A stretch of DNA of 64,000 nucleotides, from positions 806,001 through 870,000 of the forward strand of contig JAMYHL010000007.1 of assembly GCA_025531455.1 (NCBI GenBank), written 5' to 3'. The notes under the pieces are model-generated. The model was not told the DNA's origin. It saw only the letters and a program-made list of their open reading frames with translations, and made no database searches. The position numbers and the translations under genes are program-made. This document shows positions 22,260 through 33,888 of the stretch, piece after piece. Source of the stretch: Apiotrichum sp. Y4204. Lineage: Eukaryota; Basidiomycota; Tremellomycetes; Trichosporonales; Trichosporonaceae. Every line of letters begins with the position of its first letter. Positions within the stretch are counted from its first letter, which is position 1.

Positions 22260-23940
22260 TTAGATGCCCCACTGCGGCTGCGCAGGGAGCGGGGGAAGGG
22301 GCACCCGCTTCTTGCCATCAAAGCTGAGAGGCGGGGTGCGGGGAAGGTTGCCCATGCCAAGGCGGTTGTCCTCCCAGTCGTCGTCGTTGTCGTCGGACAT
22401 GAGCATCGACGAGTCCTCGAAGCTCTTACGCGAGCAGGGCGTGGGAGAGAGAGGGAGATCCTCGTCGTCGCTGAAGGCGGAGGCACGGTCAGAGGTGGGC
22501 GTGCGCGGCAGAGGCTCAGGGGATGCGGACAATGAAGAGCGCGAGTCGGAGAGGTCGGGCTCAGACATGTCGTCCTCATCAGAGGCAGCCTCGAGAATGT
22601 CCTCGAGCGCGGCAGTGGCGGAAGCGGCAGCCTGGCACGACAGCCTGCGGACTTCAAGCTCGGTGGCAGTCACGCTGTTGCGCAGACCCGAGCTGCGAAC
22701 GGGGACCGAGGAGCAAGAGACGGTGGCAGGGAGCAGGCCGTTGGAGAAGGCACGGCGGATGGCCTTGTCACCATCGCGGTTGAGGTCGAGCTGCTCAAGC
22801 CACTTGCGCTTGCCCTCCTCGCGCTCGTAGCGGGAGGCAAGCTTGGTGATGCTGCCAATGCGAGTAGCGACCTGGGTGATGCGGGTGACCTGGGCGCTGT
22901 AGGCGACGCGCTGCTTGGCGGGGAGTGCATAGGCCGGTGGAATGTCGGCGAGGAGGCTCTGAGGCGACAAGGTGTCGATGTCGATCGAGGAGCGCGGGGA
23001 GGAGCTGCGGGATGAGATCGGCGAGTAGGACGTGGGGCTCGAGCCCGTCGATGACGGGTGGGAGACGCGGTCCTCAACAGCGGAGATGTCAAGACCCGAA
23101 GATATGAGTGCCTTGTTGATTTCGCTCTTGAGGCCATTGAACTCGTCCATCTTGGAGACGCTCTCAGTCTGAATAGCCCAAAGGAGATAGGCAGACGGCA
23201 GACGCGCCTTCAGGCACGGGAGAACGTGGCGGCGGTACGCGTCGACGAGCAACGAGCGGGCTAGGCGACGGTGGGCCCGCGCGGGCTGCATGTGCACGGC
23301 AACATGTGCCGGAGGCTGTGCGGGCGCAGGGGTGGGAAGGAGGGGCTGGAAGATGGAGTAAAGGAGGGAGGATGTGCGCGAGGTGGAGGTGGTGGAGGGC
23401 TGAGAGTAGGCAGAGAGCGACGAGCGGTCGGAGCTGACGCTGGAACGGGGAGAGTCGGCCTGCGACGAGGGGGTGGGCGGCCGAGGAGCAGCGGCGGCGG
23501 CAAAGGAGAGCTGAACCTCGTTGACGACGCGGTGGAGAAGGGCAACACAGCCGTCGGTCAGATCAACGTTCACAGTAGATCCGTCAACGAGGTGGACAAC
23601 AATGCTAGAGTGGGGGAGCGAAAATGTGACATTGTCGACAACCTGGGGTTAGAGACTGGCAACGATGTGAAAGCATGGCACTCACTCCACTGATCCAGCT
23701 AGCCTTGTCACCGAGAAGAACGTTTGCGCAGTCAATGTCCTCTTGAAGGCAAAGACTGCGGTGTGCAAGCAGGTTGGGTGGGAGGGGGAGGGAGCGGGAG
23801 CTGTCGTCAGCGGATTGAACAAGGCGCCCAAGTGCGGCGGCAACTCACGTGTAAGGAGAGGAAGGGAGCGGGAGGGTGAAGAGAATGGTCGGGGGAGCAG
23901 GCTGCGCCGGGCTCGCGGTGGGGAGGAGGCGAAGGAGCAT
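22260..23940 (-). CDS. Unidentified fungal protein, 514 aa
   Basis: Exons 23940-23849, 23755-23686, 23642-22260; the frame is intact. I do not recognise a family. The N-terminal 90 residues look like a folded beta-rich domain (LCLQEDIDCANVLLGDKASW, VVDNVTFSLPHSSIVVHLVDG). Then come Ser/Pro-rich linkers around a helical segment (RRLARSLLVDAYRRHVLP, LLWAIQTESVSKMDEFNGL) and a second helical block (SAQVTRITQVATRIGSITKL). The last 120 residues are acidic and Ser-rich with repeated DED/SDD patches and SP/TP sites, suggesting regulation by phosphorylation. I see no signal peptide or membrane span. The minus-strand start has a TATA-like box about 50 nt upstream. Confidence 0.75.
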
Positions 23941-23984
23941 GGTGAACGATAGAGAGTATTGGGAGGGGAGAACAGGAATGAAGA

Positions 23985-23998
23985 GGGCGGTTTATATC
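23985..23998 (-). promoter_or_regulatory. TATA-like box upstream of the 514-aa gene
   Basis: Minus strand reads GATATAAACCGCCC, ending about 45 nt before the proposed ATG at 23940. Assigned by motif and position only. A second TTTAAAA-like site lies near 24371. Confidence 0.35.
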
Positions 23999-24956
23999 GC
24001 GACAGAAAGGCCAGGACGATAGAAGAAAAAAGTGTTCGTTGTCGTGACAGTCAATGGAAAATGGTCGTTGATGTGCGGTGTGCACGCTGATTGTTTGATT
24101 GTCGGAAGACTTGTTGAGAGGTCGCGGCCTAGAAGAGAGAGAACGAGAGATGGTAGACCCGGAGACGAGAGACGAGAGATGGGTGTGCGATGATGCTCGT
24201 GTGTGGTAGGGACACCGTTATTAGGATGGGCGTGTATGGGATCGTCGTCCGTGGCGGAGACGGACTGGCTGCGGCGACGGCGGTGCGTTGCGAGCGAGCA
24301 AGTGATGCGATGCGATGCGATGCTATGAACGGGGGAGAGGGGGCCTGTTCCCAGATATGCACCTGGGACTTTTAAAGGATGGTTGTACAAGGACGACAAG
24401 AGATGCAGAGAGAGATGTGTGTAGCAGATTGCATCTTTCTCTCGCGCTCTGCGTGCTGGTCCGCCCTCCACCGCATCACACCCTTTCGTCGTCCTTTGCT
24501 GTTATCGATCTCCCCTCCCTCTCCCTCTCTACCCTCTAGTCTCTCGCTCCCCCTCTTTCAAAGTGACTACCGTTCCCGAGTAGATCATTGCCTCCCCCCC
24601 TTCGCTCCTCATCCTCTGTTCTTCTTCCCATGCACCGATCGTAGACTTGTCGTCAAGGCAGAGATCCCCGAGGGTCCCGCCAGTTTGTGGTACAGTGTAA
24701 CCGATGCTCCTTGTTCTGGTGCGGGCCGCCCAGGGTCTCAAAGGGGAGGAGCAACCCCGAGCGGCTAGCGGTTGGGCCCAGAGCCAGAATCAGCAAGGAT
24801 GCCGCTTGACCCTCCTAGGCTGCATGGGCTTTGGCGCCACGGCCCCGCTCTTGTCATTCGGGAGCTGGTCTCAGGCATTTCAGGCATTGTACAAGATCTC
24901 AGGGGCTCCCGGCACGCGACCTGCCGTTATCGACCACCCCCGGGCACAGCACACGA

Positions 24957-24988
24957 CGGCACGGCACGGCACGGCACGCGGCACGGCA
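24957..24988. repeat. 5-bp tandem repeat (CGGCA)
   Basis: Four uninterrupted CGGCA units, then two more after a CG interruption, in the ORF-poor region. Confidence 0.85.
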
Positions 24989-27853
24989 CAATCTGGACAC
25001 ACTTTTAGCTAGTGCTGCGCGCTGAACCTCGTTCCTGCGGTGCCGAGGCACAAGCGCCCCGCGGGGGGAGACAAGGGAGGGCAAGGGCTAAGCAAGGTAA
25101 AAAGGGGAGGCGGACGGGCACAGATTAACACAAAGGACGGTAAACAACCTTTTCTCGGTGAGCTCTTCTGAATCTGTGCTTCTGTTTTCTCGGCCCTTTT
25201 GCCTCTTTTTGCGTTTGTGACACGCGGCATGGCGGCAACTTTGCAACTTTCGAGGGAATGTCTATTCAGATCGTCCAGATCCTGCTGAATCTCTATAGCT
25301 GTGGTTCCTATCCTATCCTTGTCCTGTTCTGTCCTATCATCCGGGTGGTTGCACCCGCTGCTGCACCTTTTGGCTGCACCCGCGCCAACCCTCGAACATT
25401 GTCCCCTCGCAGCCCTCGGGCCATCCCTTGCATTCCCTTTGCCACTCTAATCCAAACCACCCTTTCTCCCGAGAAATGGTCTCTTGTCTCTCCAGTAGTC
25501 CTTCATCTCGTAAATGCAACAATACAGCATTCTGTTTCTCGGCACACCTGTCAGCCGCGCAAAACCAATCCGCGCAAAACCTTGAATGAGCCCGAACCGC
25601 ATTCTCCGCACGCACACTTCTCCTGGCTGCAACCCATCGCACGGGTCAGGGCACGATCCGCAATGGGACAAGGGAAAGCTATCGCGTATCGCATATCGCG
25701 TCCCATCTCGCTGTCCAATCTCAGCTCCTCAGCTTCTCAGGCATCGAGACAACCGCGATGCATGCGATGCCATCTACCATCGACTTTGGCTGGGCCCAAT
25801 CTCCCAACTGCAACGGGAGGCGATATGAGAGGGGCGAGGAGCTGTGGCGTCTGCAAATCTTCAGCCAATCTGTGCCTCTGTGCCTCTTTCTCTTCCTGAT
25901 CACAGTCCTGTCCATCCATCTGTACCTGCTGTTACACCGCAGCACCATACCGTGTACAGTAACTGTACAAAATGCAATTGACCCATTTTGCGCACCAGAG
26001 CCCAATTTGCGCAATTGTGCAGTTTGTGCGAGACAGGTCCAATCGGTCCGGACCAGTCGATCTTTCTCTGCCTCTTGGAGTGCAGTCCGGACTCTGTCAG
26101 CTCCCAGTGTCTGGAAGGACCGATGCCGTCACGCCAGCAGACCGGTGCATTCCAGGTCGAAGAAGCTAGGAGTGAATCTGCAGCTGAATTATGTGAAGCA
26201 TATCGCACCGCAGTCCAAGTGGCATGGTGGCATACGGTGGAGCATCAGGCCTCGCCTCGCGCTCCACACTCCAGACCAGTCCCGCCAGCTCCCGGAATGC
26301 ACCGCAGCACCGCACAGATCTCGGAGCCAGATTCCAGCCTTTAGGAGCTGCAGAGCAAAGCGGCTCCGGGCGTTTCGCACCGCACCCAAGCCCGTGTGCA
26401 CCGCGATATGTGACGCCCGGGGTGGTGTCCAAGTCACCTGCCACATCACAAGTCATCTGCCCACTTGTCGGTATTGACCTTGCAAGGCTGCATACCGCTC
26501 CTTTATTCACAATTCAGAATTAACATTCAAAAAGAGTCGGAGACCTCGGCGCGCGGTGCGAAGGCCTACTTGCGCTGCCGCCATTGCTCCGATTCTGCCG
26601 TGGCGTAGATCTTGCAGACCTCGGTCCGAGTATCCGGATCGCCCGTGGCGTCTTGCTCTGCCCTCTGGCCTGTAAGCTGGCGTCGGTGCGAAGGTCGAGT
26701 TCGAGATGGAAGCTTCTGCGCCACCGGACACCGGGAGAGTATAGTTAAGTTTTTTTGCGCTGCGCACGCGTGAAAGTGTGCAGGCACGCAGCGTGGGAGA
26801 TGCAGCATAATTGCCAGCAGCCAGCAGCCAGCGTCATTGTCGAACTCGAGTACAGATGGCGGGTGGCGTGCTCTCCCGCGGGACGATGATTACACTTTGG
26901 GCTCGCTGTCCGAGACCACCGCCGCGGGGTGGCGTCCCGCGTCTTAGCGAAGCGACGCAGTCACAGTAGCAATAATAATACGATGCTGCGCCACGCTGAG
27001 TTTTATACGATTATCTGGTCCTGACTGAATCTCGCCGATATGCATGCATTATGGGTGCTCGACGCGAGTTGTGGAGGTGCTGTTGCGTTTATTATGTACG
27101 GCCCTATTGAACAACGTGAAGCGAGCGAATAAACTTGGGGCTGGTGTATACTGTGAATGTGCGCAGCATGCTCGATGAGGCTCTCAATGAATGCACACTG
27201 CATCTGTCGCTCTGAGTCCTATTCCCATTCCCATTCACTGTTCATTCCATGGATTCCATGATCTCTGCGCACATGACCACCCGCGTCCGAACACGCACAG
27301 CGCACCGAACAGATCGTCCCGCCCGCGCCCGCACCGCCGGCCGTTCCTCTATGTTCCTCGTCCAGCGTACGACGCGGCCCATGTGTGCATAGTTTTCGTG
27401 TTCCGGGAACCAGTAGATCGTGGGTTACTCACGTTCTGTGCGTTCGTGCGTTCTCTGGGTAGTGCGTACCATGTGCACTGTAAGAGATTGCACCAAGGAA
27501 CATTACCGTTCACTCTTCTCTATCAAGCTAGTACGTGACTGTTCCTCTGAGGCACACAGCACCCGTGGCAGGCGTCGACGCCCACGGATCAACAGATCCA
27601 AAAATCTACAGACCTTCAGGCCTTCAGGCTACAAGGCCACTCGCGGCGCGTGGTGTGCCCGTGGATCGCAGAGTGGAACGTCAGTCGAACACTCGGCACT
27701 GGTCTGTACCCCCGGTACGCCGAGGTACCGAGAAACCAATTACTCGCCATCTCAGACAGATTGTAAGAGATCTAGGATCTGCACTCGCGCAGAACGCCCG
27801 GATTCTGCTCGCGTGCCAGCCACATGCGCCCCGTCCCCCGGTCCGCGGTCCCC

Positions 27854-27876
27854 CGTTCTCCGTTCTCCGTTCTCCG
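27854..27876. repeat. 7-bp tandem repeat (CCGTTCT)
   Basis: Three consecutive copies, next to C-rich words of the CGGTCCCCC type. Confidence 0.75.
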
Positions 27877-29306
27877 GCCGTGCGGCTATCCTAGACGAAG
27901 CGGAGGGTATGGAGAGTAGGTCACTCGGAGCGGAGACGAGGGGCCGCGGGCGGCACGTCGCGTTGTGTCCGAGGAGCCAGATGTGGTTGATAGACTAGGC
28001 GCGGAGAGATAGTGGACATCCGGCAACCTGCGACGCGGGCTGGATAGTTCCCTATCGAGCTCCCTGTTCTTGTCATCACCCGCAGCGCTTTCACGGAGAT
28101 TCCAGAACCGGGAACTGATCGCCCGATCGGCGCGAAGCACGACGCACAGCACAGCGAGAAGAAACGCACGGGCTGTCGCTCTTGCTGCGTGGCCAGATCT
28201 GCCGATCTCTCAGGACCTCAGGAGTCCCGGGATCGTCCCCTCTGGTCTGGATCGACAGGGCCGCGATGGACAGGGATTTGCGGATGCGGAGGATTGGCAG
28301 GGAAAGGGAGGAGGGATTGGCAGGCACAGCTTGGAGGGAGACCCTGTTTGTCTGCTCTTGTTGCTTTTGCGATCATGATTTGCTATCCATGATTTTTGTT
28401 TGATCTTTTGATTTGGCTTTGTCTTTCTTCTTTCTGTTTGTTGTTGTTTTGCACATAGTTTTGGGTTTGACAGAGCGATCTGGAGCCACAGAGCCGCAGA
28501 CATGTGTCCAGGAACACAATATGCTCGACACTAAAAGTGCGGAAGGGCGGGGATCCGGGATCTGTTTCTGGGTTGGAGCAAGGTGTGGCGGCGGAGAGCT
28601 TAGCGAACCATATGAATATTGGGGTGGGGATGATGGGCCGCACTCTACCGGAATCACAGCGTACAGGTTCGAGTGTCTTTGTGGAAGGTCCAGTAGTTTA
28701 TCAGCCAGTCGCCGGAAACCCTCAAAACAGACTGGCTTCGGCAATGCGTTGCGAGGGTGCTGATAGAGGGTCCTGGGGCGGTCTCCATCGCCAGCGCGTA
28801 ACTGTCCAATCTGCTGATTCCATTACTTCCACTCTCACTCTGGCTCACATGGATATCGTGTGTCCGCTGATTCGTTGGCGTGAGGCATATGAGACACCGC
28901 CCATATCCCCTTTCAGATGGCACACGGCGCCATTCCGACGCGCCTGTCTTTGGAGCTTTGGAGTGTGGCGCTGTTTCATCAATCTTCAATCTTGGGACTA
29001 AGTGGTATGAAAATAGTCTTAGCTTGCTTTACGTTTGGAGCGGCCTGTAACACATCATTGCCATACTGTGATCCAGTTCGTAAGAGAGGATCTACGCATT
29101 AGGCGGACGGTCGTTCAGGACCCTCGCTGGAACCATGATCGTCGTACTCGTTAGTGTGATTGTCGGAACATGCTCAACTTCCGAGATCAGATCCAACTCT
29201 CCAAGCCGGGGAACAAGCCGCTGCAACACGCCAGATCATGGACTTTTGACTGGACCATTTTTTGCATCTTATACCTGCCATCTATCCATCACTATCTTTT
29301 CTAGAT

Positions 29307-30266
29307 CTAGAGGCCGAGACCCTCCTTGAGCTGGCGCACCGCAGCGGCCATGGCGCCGCGCGCCGCACACGTGTTGTGCATCGAGTTGACCATCATAAAG
29401 TCGTGGATGATGCCGCCCATGCGCTGCGCCGTGACCTTTACGCCGGCGCGGCGGAGCTTGGCGGCGAATGCCTCGCCCTGGTCGCGGAGCACGTCGCACT
29501 CGGCAGTAACCACCAGTGTCGGGGGGAAGAAGGCGAGCTGCTCCTCGGTCGCGCGCAGCGGCGACGCAGTAATCTCGGCGCGCTTCTTCTCGTCGGTCGT
29601 GTACTGGTCCCAGAACCACTTCATGCCGTCCCTCGCGAGGAAGTAGCCGGTCGCAAACTCCTTGTAGCTCTCGCTCTCAAAGTTTGCGTCCGTGACGGGA
29701 TACAGGAGGGCGGCGGCGCTAAACTTGACGTCCTTGCGCTCGTTGGCCATGATATTCAGCGCGATGGCCATGTTGCCGCCGACCGAGTCTCCGGAAATGA
29801 CCATGCGCGAGCCGTCGAGTCCCTCATCCTTGCCGTGCTCGACGACCCACTTGGCGACAGAGTACGACTGCTCGTTCTGCACGGGGTACTGTGCGTCGGG
29901 GGCGCGGGTGTATTCGGGGAAAACGACCGCCGCGCCGGTCCCAACACAGAGGTCGCGGACGAGCCAGTCGTGCGTGTGCGCGTCGCCAAACACCCACCCT
30001 GCGCCGTGCGTGTAGAAGACGACTGGAAGCGTGCCCTTTGCGCCCTTGGGCTTGATGATCCGGGTGGGGATCACGCCGTGCGGGCCGTTCACGTCAATCC
30101 ACTTGTCGTCCACCTCGGGCTTGCCCTCGCCGTTGGAGTCCTGCACCGAATCCACTGCCTTGCGGCCCTCAGCGGGCGGGAGCTCGTACAGGAACGGAGG
30201 CTTGGAAGTCGCCTCGCAGAAGGCGAGGGCCTCGGGCTCGAGCGCGTATCCCTTGGGGTTGGCCAT
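29307..30266 (-). CDS. Alpha/beta hydrolase, hormone-sensitive-lipase (HSL) family esterase
   Basis: A single exon of 319 aa, one of the few intronless genes here. The HSL-type oxyanion-hole motif appears as HGAGW (87-91; HGGGW in most relatives). The nucleophile elbow is GDSVGGN with Ser161. The acid is Asp258 in ECDVLRD and the His is H288 in GIIHDF. The lid region and YPVTDANFES segment also fit the family. Such enzymes hydrolyse short to medium acyl esters or lactones; the substrate cannot be told from sequence. I see no signal peptide, so it is likely cytosolic. The first ATG after a stop-free region was taken as start. A + strand 364-codon ORF opposite it is a codon-bias shadow. Confidence 0.93.
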   Translation of the reverse strand: MANPKGYALEPEALAFCEATSKPPFLYELPPAEGRKAVDSVQDSNGEGKPEVDDKWIDVNGPHGVIPTRIIKPKGAKGTLPVVFYTHGAGWVFGDAHTHDWLVRDLCVGTGAAVVFPEYTRAPDAQYPVQNEQSYSVAKWVVEHGKDEGLDGSRMVISGDSVGGNMAIALNIMANERKDVKFSAAALLYPVTDANFESESYKEFATGYFLARDGMKWFWDQYTTDEKKRAEITASPLRATEEQLAFFPPTLVVTAECDVLRDQGEAFAAKLRRAGVKVTAQRMGGIIHDFMMVNSMHNTCAARGAMAAAVRQLKEGLGL

Positions 30267-30384
30267 TTTGAATATCTGAGAAGTAAAGGTCTTCGGGTCA
30301 GTACCACAGCGGTATCGCTCAGCTCACTGTTATGTGGACGGGAATGGGCAAGTTGATGGAGGAGTTTGTCCACTCCTCGCCGAG

Positions 30385-30392
30385 TATTTATA
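30385..30392 (-). promoter_or_regulatory. TATA box candidate of the HSL-family hydrolase
   Basis: Minus strand reads TATAAATA, about 120 nt upstream of the ATG at 30266. Match and spacing are reasonable for a fungal TATA box. Confidence 0.45.
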
Positions 30393-31133
30393 CTGTCCCG
30401 AGCTTTCATCCCGTCTTGACGTTGCCTGTCTCCATCCCATCGTTTTGGTGTGTCGTTTCCACCCCATCCTCCGCTCCACTCTTAGCGCGCTCACAGAGTG
30501 TGGATACCCTTGACGTCACCGCCGTCAGCCAACGTGGTAGTAACCTTACTCTCGTAACAATTATAACAAGCTCCAATATCGACCGTCTACATCCGCAACC
30601 CCGGCGGTCAGGCGCGGCGCGGCGTGCCCGTCTGGGAATTGCGTTTGGCTGGAATCAGACTGTACGAGACCAAGGTCACACCCTGGCCCCAGCGGCGCAG
30701 CGGGCATGATCACCGTTTCTCGTCATAGAATTAATTTTGAGGCCGACGGCCCCCCCATGGCCCCTCACTACCGCAGCAGCCGCGTGCGTGGCGCGCGTGC
30801 TCTGCTTGACGACTACAGTACCGAACCCCGGCGCCGAGTCCGGACCGGACCACCGACGCGCCGGTTTGATCGCCGTCTCGCGCTCCGCGATTAGTTTCCA
30901 TTTCTCTATTTTTCCGAGTCCGATCGTCGTTTTGTCTAGGAACCAGCAGTCGCCGCGCACTAACACTCGACACCCAGCTGCTCTCCCCACCTCCACCGAC
31001 GGAGTATCTGTATGGGTATGCATCCGTGCAGGGTAGTTGCGATCTATACAATGCAGGAGGGCGGACTCTGCGTGCGTGTGCAGCGCAAAGCGGGCAGGGC
31101 GTGGCGCTGGGCCACGGGGGAGTGATTACTGGA
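30393..31133. other. Intergenic region upstream of the hydrolase and downstream of the carrier
   Basis: No gene supported. The + strand ORFs at 30332-31268 have no recognisable content. Two same-strand (minus) genes flank it. Confidence 0.35.
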
Positions 31134-33115
31134 TTACTGGAAGGCGCCGACGATGAGCTCGAATGTGAGGAAGATGACCATGTTGACCTGCTGTCAGCTG
31201 CGTCCTCAGGAAGACGAGTAGGAGACTTACGGGGACGGCGCTGGATGGAGAAAGATAAAGAGCAGTAGGAAAACAGAACGCAATTGTAACGGAAACGCGT
31301 CAGAAATAGGAAAAACGATTTCACGCGTCAGCACGCGCGGCACGGGCAACATTGCGCATTCAGGACTCACCGCACGAGCGTCGGCCATAGACCGTTAAAC
31401 ATGACTGGCCACCCCTCGGCACGGATACTCTGGCGCGCGGTAGCCCACAGCCCAGGGGGCGGCGTGCCGCGCTTCCGCGACTCCTCCCATACGGCAGAGC
31501 TCTGCATGCGCGTCTTGAACACGTCGAACGGGAAGGTGATCTGTGTGTCAGTCCGCTGGTGAACCAGGTGCCACGGTTCTGCACTCACGCCCCATGCGAC
31601 CACACCTGCGACGCCACCCGCGGCCATGAGCTCCGGCCACGAGAAGGTGTGCATCTCCGCCTCGGCCTCGTCTATCAGTCCGTGTCCGTGCGGCTTGTCG
31701 TCAAAGTGCTCGCCCGCCTTTACGCGCCGCGACTTGAAGTAGCGCAGTAGCCCCTCATATCTGCCGTCAGTGGGGGTCCTTTGGAGACTTTGGAGGGCGA
31801 AGTGAATTAGGACACCTTCAACACTTCCATTCACTCCACTCACGACCAGAAATACGGTCCGTACGAGAGCTCGCGAATCGACGTCGCCGAGAAACCGCGG
31901 TACAGACCGCGGATACCGGCCTGACGGACAATGTCACGCGCCACGGACCATGTTGACGGGTTCAGGTGAATCGGCATCGACTGCTGGCGGATCTACAGGT
32001 AAGCATGGGAGCGCACAGCCGGGGCGACGGGCGGGGTGACCTCCGCCCCAACGTCGACACTCACTTTGACAAGCTCAATCGGGCATGTAAGGAATCTGCT
32101 GTCAGTGCCTGTGATGTGCTTTTGCGAGCCGCTCTTTCTCGCTGTAGCTGCGTTCGTTCAACTCACGCTCCAACCAGTCCACTACCAGCACCAGCGAGAC
32201 AGATTTGATTGAGGGTGGGCTGCGTCGGACCCGGGTGCAGCATGTTCATGAACGCCCCATACGATGAGAAGATCACGCCATTAACCTGGAGTCAGACTTT
32301 GCTTGGGAGTGGCTCACGCAAGGTCGAAAGGCCGTTAGACACGTACAAACGCAATGCCCGCCTGTTGTCAGCGTTCATCCTCGGTAAGTGCGTACCATTG
32401 GCGACATGACTCCCTTGAACAGTCCTGGGACCTTCTCCTCGCGCACAATATCGCCTGCTGTCAGTCTCCGTCTTAAAACCTTCGAGCATCGCGTCGCAGA
32501 CCAGACTGCGCACGACTGCCGGAACTTACGTAGTGCGCCAAAAATGCTCGAGTATCGCCCATTGAACTCGGGCGTCTGGTAGCGGACCTTGACGACATCG
32601 ATGGGCTGGCCGACGACGAGGCCTACTGCGCCTGGGGATTAGCGGGCCGGGTATAGGGCTAGAAGGCGCGACGCGGAGTGACGCGGTTCATGCAACCAGG
32701 ATCAGAGCTCAAACTGGGACTGATGTTCGGCGAGCGGAGCGTTCCGGTTTGATCAACCGGTCAACCGGATCCGCACGGGCCCCACGGAGCAGTTTGCAAC
32801 AAAAGTTCGGAGACCGCTGTCGCAGCCCAACAGACATAGAATGAGGTTCCCGTGTCGTGGGCAACACGGACACCAACACGGACACGACAGATGGATACCG
32901 TGTCCTGCTCTGTCCTGCTCTGTCCTGCTCTGTCCTGCTCTATCCTCGCTCCCACGTCCGTCCTCCGCACCACCACACCTCTCCCCTCCAAAACGTACCT
33001 GCAACGACACCAGCGGAGAAATCGACGACGGGGTGGACGGCGTGTGTCTCATCTGGGCGCTTAGCTTGGGAAGCTTTCACAAAAGCTCACCTCCATTGTC
33101 GTTGCCGCTGCTCAT
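31134..33115 (-). CDS. Mitochondrial carrier (SLC25) protein with 12 exons
   Basis: Exons 33115-33091, 33052-32999, 32631-32530, 32454-32396, 32361-32347, 32285-32167, 32095-32065, 31992-31844, 31760-31589, 31540-31371, 31240-31231, 31187-31134; 319 aa. All three carrier repeats are present with their signatures: QPIDVVKVRYQ, CPIELVKIRQQ and FPFDVFKTRMQ. Each is followed by a carrier-type second half (GLFKGVMSPMAGIAFVNG; GLYRGFSATSIRELSYGPYF; VMFNGLWPTLVRAVPVNMVI). It should transport a metabolite across the inner mitochondrial membrane. The sequence leans to the carnitine/acylcarnitine and Ymc-like branch, but the substrate is not certain. Two coding exons are only 15 nt (AGIAF) and 10 nt (A-V-P), and one intron is 34 nt. 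The 367-nt intron holds a 10-bp repeat. The gene diverges from VPS28. Confidence 0.92.
32901..32940. repeat. 10-bp tandem repeat (TGTCCTGCTC) inside a carrier intron
   Basis: Four perfect copies in the 367-nt intron between exons 2 and 3 of the mitochondrial carrier gene, directly preceded by related CGGACAC words. Confidence 0.95.
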
Positions 33116-33888
33116 ACTCGTGTTTCGATAGAGCTAGGTATTTCGCGGTGATTCGGCTCGTGGTGAATCGGGACAGGGAGGAGGCGAGGAGTGAAACGGA
33201 TAATCAGAGATACCGGCTGTGAAAGGATATCCTCGCTCGTCGCAGGAGCCGGCTGGTGGAGGCTGGATCGGAATGCGGGGCACGGAGAACGCGATCAGTG
33301 TGGGGGTGGAGGTTGACTGCCCAGGGGAGAGATAGACCAATTGTAGCTGGTGAAGACGAGTGAGAAGGAGAGTGAGAAAAGAGAAAGCGATGGGGATCGA
33401 GGGGATGCATATAGACGCGCCACTGCTGTACGGTACACGTATCGTTCGACGCTGTCTCCGGGATAAGAGTTCCTTGCGCGCTTGCAGGTCTGTCACTTTT
33501 ACTGTCTCAGCAGTGTGTCAACAAAATATCAAACCCAATCTTTTTCCGGCTGTGTGTGGTGATGCGGGGTAAGCGACAACGTCAAAGCTGGGGCCAGCCA
33601 CAGCGCCTGGGGGACCGCCGGCGGGTAAGCCAAAAAGCCACGAAACGCAGTCAGGTTCAGGTGTCCACATGTTGTGAATCCCCCGGATCTTGCCGTCTGC
33701 AGCAGCCACCACACCTGGCTGGCTGGCTGGCGCTTGTCGCTTGTAGTCATTCCGTGGAATTCTAAATCCGGGCCCGCCCCCCTGGATTGCCTGTGGATCT
33801 CCCGTTCTCCCAGCCCAGCCAGCATCATCATCTCTTGTCCTCCACTTTCGTCACTCCGGTGTCACTGCGTCACCCATCCACCATCAAC
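33116..33888. promoter_or_regulatory. Divergent region between the carrier gene and VPS28
   Basis: 773 bp between two start codons. Short ORFs are not recognisable. A GGCTGGCTGGCTGG run sits near 33717-33730. No defined site recognised. Confidence 0.35.

Larger units (their letters stand above)
23999..29306. other. 5.3-kb ORF-poor region
   Basis: No supported gene. Numerous overlapping ORFs of 60-240 codons lack domains, consistent splice sites or codon bias like the neighbours. Seen in it: a GATGC run (24304-24323), a CGGCA repeat (24957-24988), a CCGTTCT run (27854-27876), GTAC-rich palindromic words near 25950 and quasi-repeats of CAGACCTTCAGG/AGGACCTCAGG type near 27600 and 28210. I found no tRNA, snRNA or rRNA gene by eye, and no long terminal repeats or reverse transcriptase remnants. 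Confidence 0.4.

Noticed and set aside
25758..26477. Plus-strand ORF of 239 codons with one hydrophobic segment
   Set aside because: No recognisable domain, codon use unlike neighbours, and equally long ORFs overlap it in other frames.
29262..30356. Plus-strand ORF of 364 codons
   Set aside because: Antisense to the HSL-family hydrolase, which has all catalytic motifs; the plus ORF has none.
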